From a virus: a stretch of DNA of 23,857 bases. A program made the position numbers and the translations under genes. The stretch covers positions 1 through 23,857 of IMG/VR virus record IMGVR_UViG_3300040815_001067. One strand, given 5' to 3'. The notes below the pieces were generated by a model that saw nothing but the letters and a program-made list of their open reading frames with translations, did no database searches and had not been told where the DNA came from. Below are positions 23,201-23,857 of the stretch, piece after piece (the first letter of the stretch is position 1; every line of letters starts with the position of its first letter).

Positions 23201-23857
23201 ACCAGCTCAAGAAACAGACAACAGTTTTCAAACACCAACTTCAGTTATTATAGGACATGATGGTTCCAAAACTTCTCCGTTAGGCGATAGAAGAGATGAA
23301 ATTATAATAGAGTTTGAAAACAGAATATACAATTCAGCAAAAGCAGAATTTAGAACAAATAATAGTGTAGGATACTATAGCGAAATAAATGTTAGACCTG
23401 GGCATTTCAGATCAAACGATTATGGAATACAAGACTGGAACGACTTACTTAACCTTAACTATTATAACTGGGTACAAGAAAATAAACTAGACCCAGTAGC
23501 AAATGATTTTTATGACTTAACAAATGAGTTTACTTGGAACTATAGGGGCTCAACGGAAACTCCTGGGCATTGGAGAGGATGGTATCAGTATTATTATGAT
23601 ACTGTAAGACCACATACGCACCCATGGGAAATGCTAGGATTTACAGAAAAGCCTACATGGTGGGATATCACATATATCACTGCAACATATACAGATTACA
23701 GTAGCAATAATACTCCTATGTGGAAAGATATAGAAGAAGGGAAGATTGTTAGTGGAAGCAGAGAGAATGTTTTATCTGGTATATATAAGAATGCAGAATT
23801 TAACCCATATAGAAGACTAGGTCTATTAGATCTTTTGCCTGTTACTGGAAATGCAAC
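20262..23857 (+). CDS. Very large baseplate/virion structural protein in the gene 7 position (runs off right edge)
   Basis: Open from ATG 20262 to the right edge: 1198 codons without a stop (checked codon by codon). It follows gp6 by one base, the place of gene 7 (1032 aa) in T4, whose product is the backbone of the outer wedge. I see no clear gp7 motif, so the link is positional. Residues about 195-265 look like the FCCH-type beta domain common in phage structural proteins (LDHNFYTGDKVTITGVSGM ... INGQTYYV ... TSGGTITH). A later aromatic-rich part (about 960-1190) has strongly patterned blocks: LYPLYQPAQETDN, IIGHDGSKTSPLGDRRDE, NWVQENKLDP, HTHPWEMLGFTEKPTWWD. Asn, Thr and Tyr are abundant. 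Probably a baseplate or tail-fibre-network protein. Confidence 0.75.
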   Translation, partial: MADKTYTLLPVVNQTTAVKNFFESTVEQLFAEANSEIITGFIGKKTSSDYNVSLAFLNEPTVDRKFYSLSPVVNTLNLTSGESENFKFYDEYINTLKIYGGNVVNQNKIFSSDFKTFLPPVNVDKLVNFQEYYWDPETSANCHTVRDWSAEYSYVTNDVIKNGTDYYIANRNFTSGLSFINDTSIDTYNFTPDITQSTKATITTNLDHNFYTGDKVTITGVSGMTEINGQTYYVETVTSRTLRLYTDKDLRNPLDTTSFSPWTSGGTITHKSGPTSIGITGNVSNYIDVEKDIIGKTNFTPVGGTAFKNGMVVTFSGDYIISSTISKDVDYIVEGVGTSIKLVNRNVSRSAPYSYTTGKDYIHLERGSVNNNIWSRNNFWFHRDNYIDANDRIPNKGKRSLRPILEYDADLELYNHGITYKGNVDLSISDLTFTQASALTEGQSIDGIEINASVTPAYRCIFPNESEDIAKQIFTLNVSGGVVSFTSAEICNEGDVVSIHKGLKNIGSEYYVSSTGFTLAQQKSNKSTAPLFNLYKDDKTFLGDKTLYPLNNFTGNKIFAHKEATGTNDVEYGFPLSYKAFKSSSEIQYENYITTLTYKYTPLGSTTETEQLGYYYYKLLRTTDEYHTLFKNSDKKHEQRIDTNFELTVADVDSAKINYFCGGVPNTNTSNPSGYDILVKVDNVKNTDFTYDGNGYIKFNSFNFAKGTLIDISIKSSSGLIYENSISKYELPLSWRGNPKNTEITTISEPEYLSHFTNYMSGQDGFTGNVLSVNNFVNLNKQNRHATDIVQTTQDTMLSVFLLDAQSHNLVDSLRFNSREYSRYKKRFLKELENYYNNYNVDDFTNEFILEKVLRNVISFSVGRTVFNSTYLLPFGDNYVEENISVTDTSVTEYTPINYLDLDKIENSMLVYKDRGTSRTLLCIDKDYTITNYNPITINLTSISDFNTGDLLVFKFYDAERDSAQCPPTPSAMGLYPLYQPAQETDNSFQTPTSVIIGHDGSKTSPLGDRRDEIIIEFENRIYNSAKAEFRTNNSVGYYSEINVRPGHFRSNDYGIQDWNDLLNLNYYNWVQENKLDPVANDFYDLTNEFTWNYRGSTETPGHWRGWYQYYYDTVRPHTHPWEMLGFTEKPTWWDITYITATYTDYSSNNTPMWKDIEEGKIVSGSRENVLSGIYKNAEFNPYRRLGLLDLLPVTGNA

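Noticed and set aside
1-23857. CRISPR array, insertion sequence or attachment site
   Set aside because: No regularly spaced repeats, transposase-like gene, integrase or terminal inverted repeats were seen.

Overview
The window is a segment of a T4-like myovirus genome (contractile-tailed phage). The evidence is gene content: the T4 recombination pair 46/47, a T4-type late sigma factor (gp55), and recognisable baseplate genes (26-like, 48/54-like, 53, 5, 25, 6 and a very large gene in the position of gene 7). Low GC (about 33% in a coding stretch counted by hand), long divergent baseplate proteins and one-base TAATG overlaps resemble the marine T4-like phages of cyanobacteria and SAR11-type bacteria. 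The host cannot be fixed from this sequence alone.

Layout. 1-500 (-): start of a tail/tape-measure-like gene that runs off the left edge. 501-604: divergent control region with two face-to-face late-promoter-like motifs. 605-2084 (+): gp26-like baseplate/tail-assembly gene with a probable -1 programmed frameshift into a second frame (1429-1662), directly coupled to a GIY-YIG nuclease gene. 2085-2558: 474 bases without a credible gene, GC-richer than its surroundings and full of hairpins, a candidate structured RNA. 2559-7770 (-): replication/late-switch operon, transcribed 55 -> 47 -> 46 -> two tandem paralogues of unknown function, from a near-consensus sigma-70 promoter. 7936-14800 (+): baseplate operon (48/54-like, 53, 949-aa hub-like protein, 929-aa gp5-like spike). 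14802-15597 (-): two-gene insert (lipase-like alpha/beta hydrolase and a small coiled coil) with its own sigma-70 promoter. 15675-23857 (+): gp25, a giant gp6, and a >1198-aa structural protein cut by the right edge.

How it fits together. The gp55 operon and the hydrolase cassette carry sigma-70 type promoters, as expected for early or middle genes read by host polymerase. The motif TGATAAATA, close to the T4 late -10 element TATAAATA, lies in front of all four structural transcription units and was not seen in front of the others. The sequence is therefore consistent with an early-to-late switch in which gp55 made from the 55/47/46 operon turns on the tail genes around it.

Most worth a second look: the frameshift site, the 474-base structured gap, complete absence of GCWGC (and of CGCG) in 23.9 kb with matching Ala-Ala codon choice, the gp5-like protein with a degenerate lysozyme-like domain at its C-terminus, and the duplicated genes next to 46.
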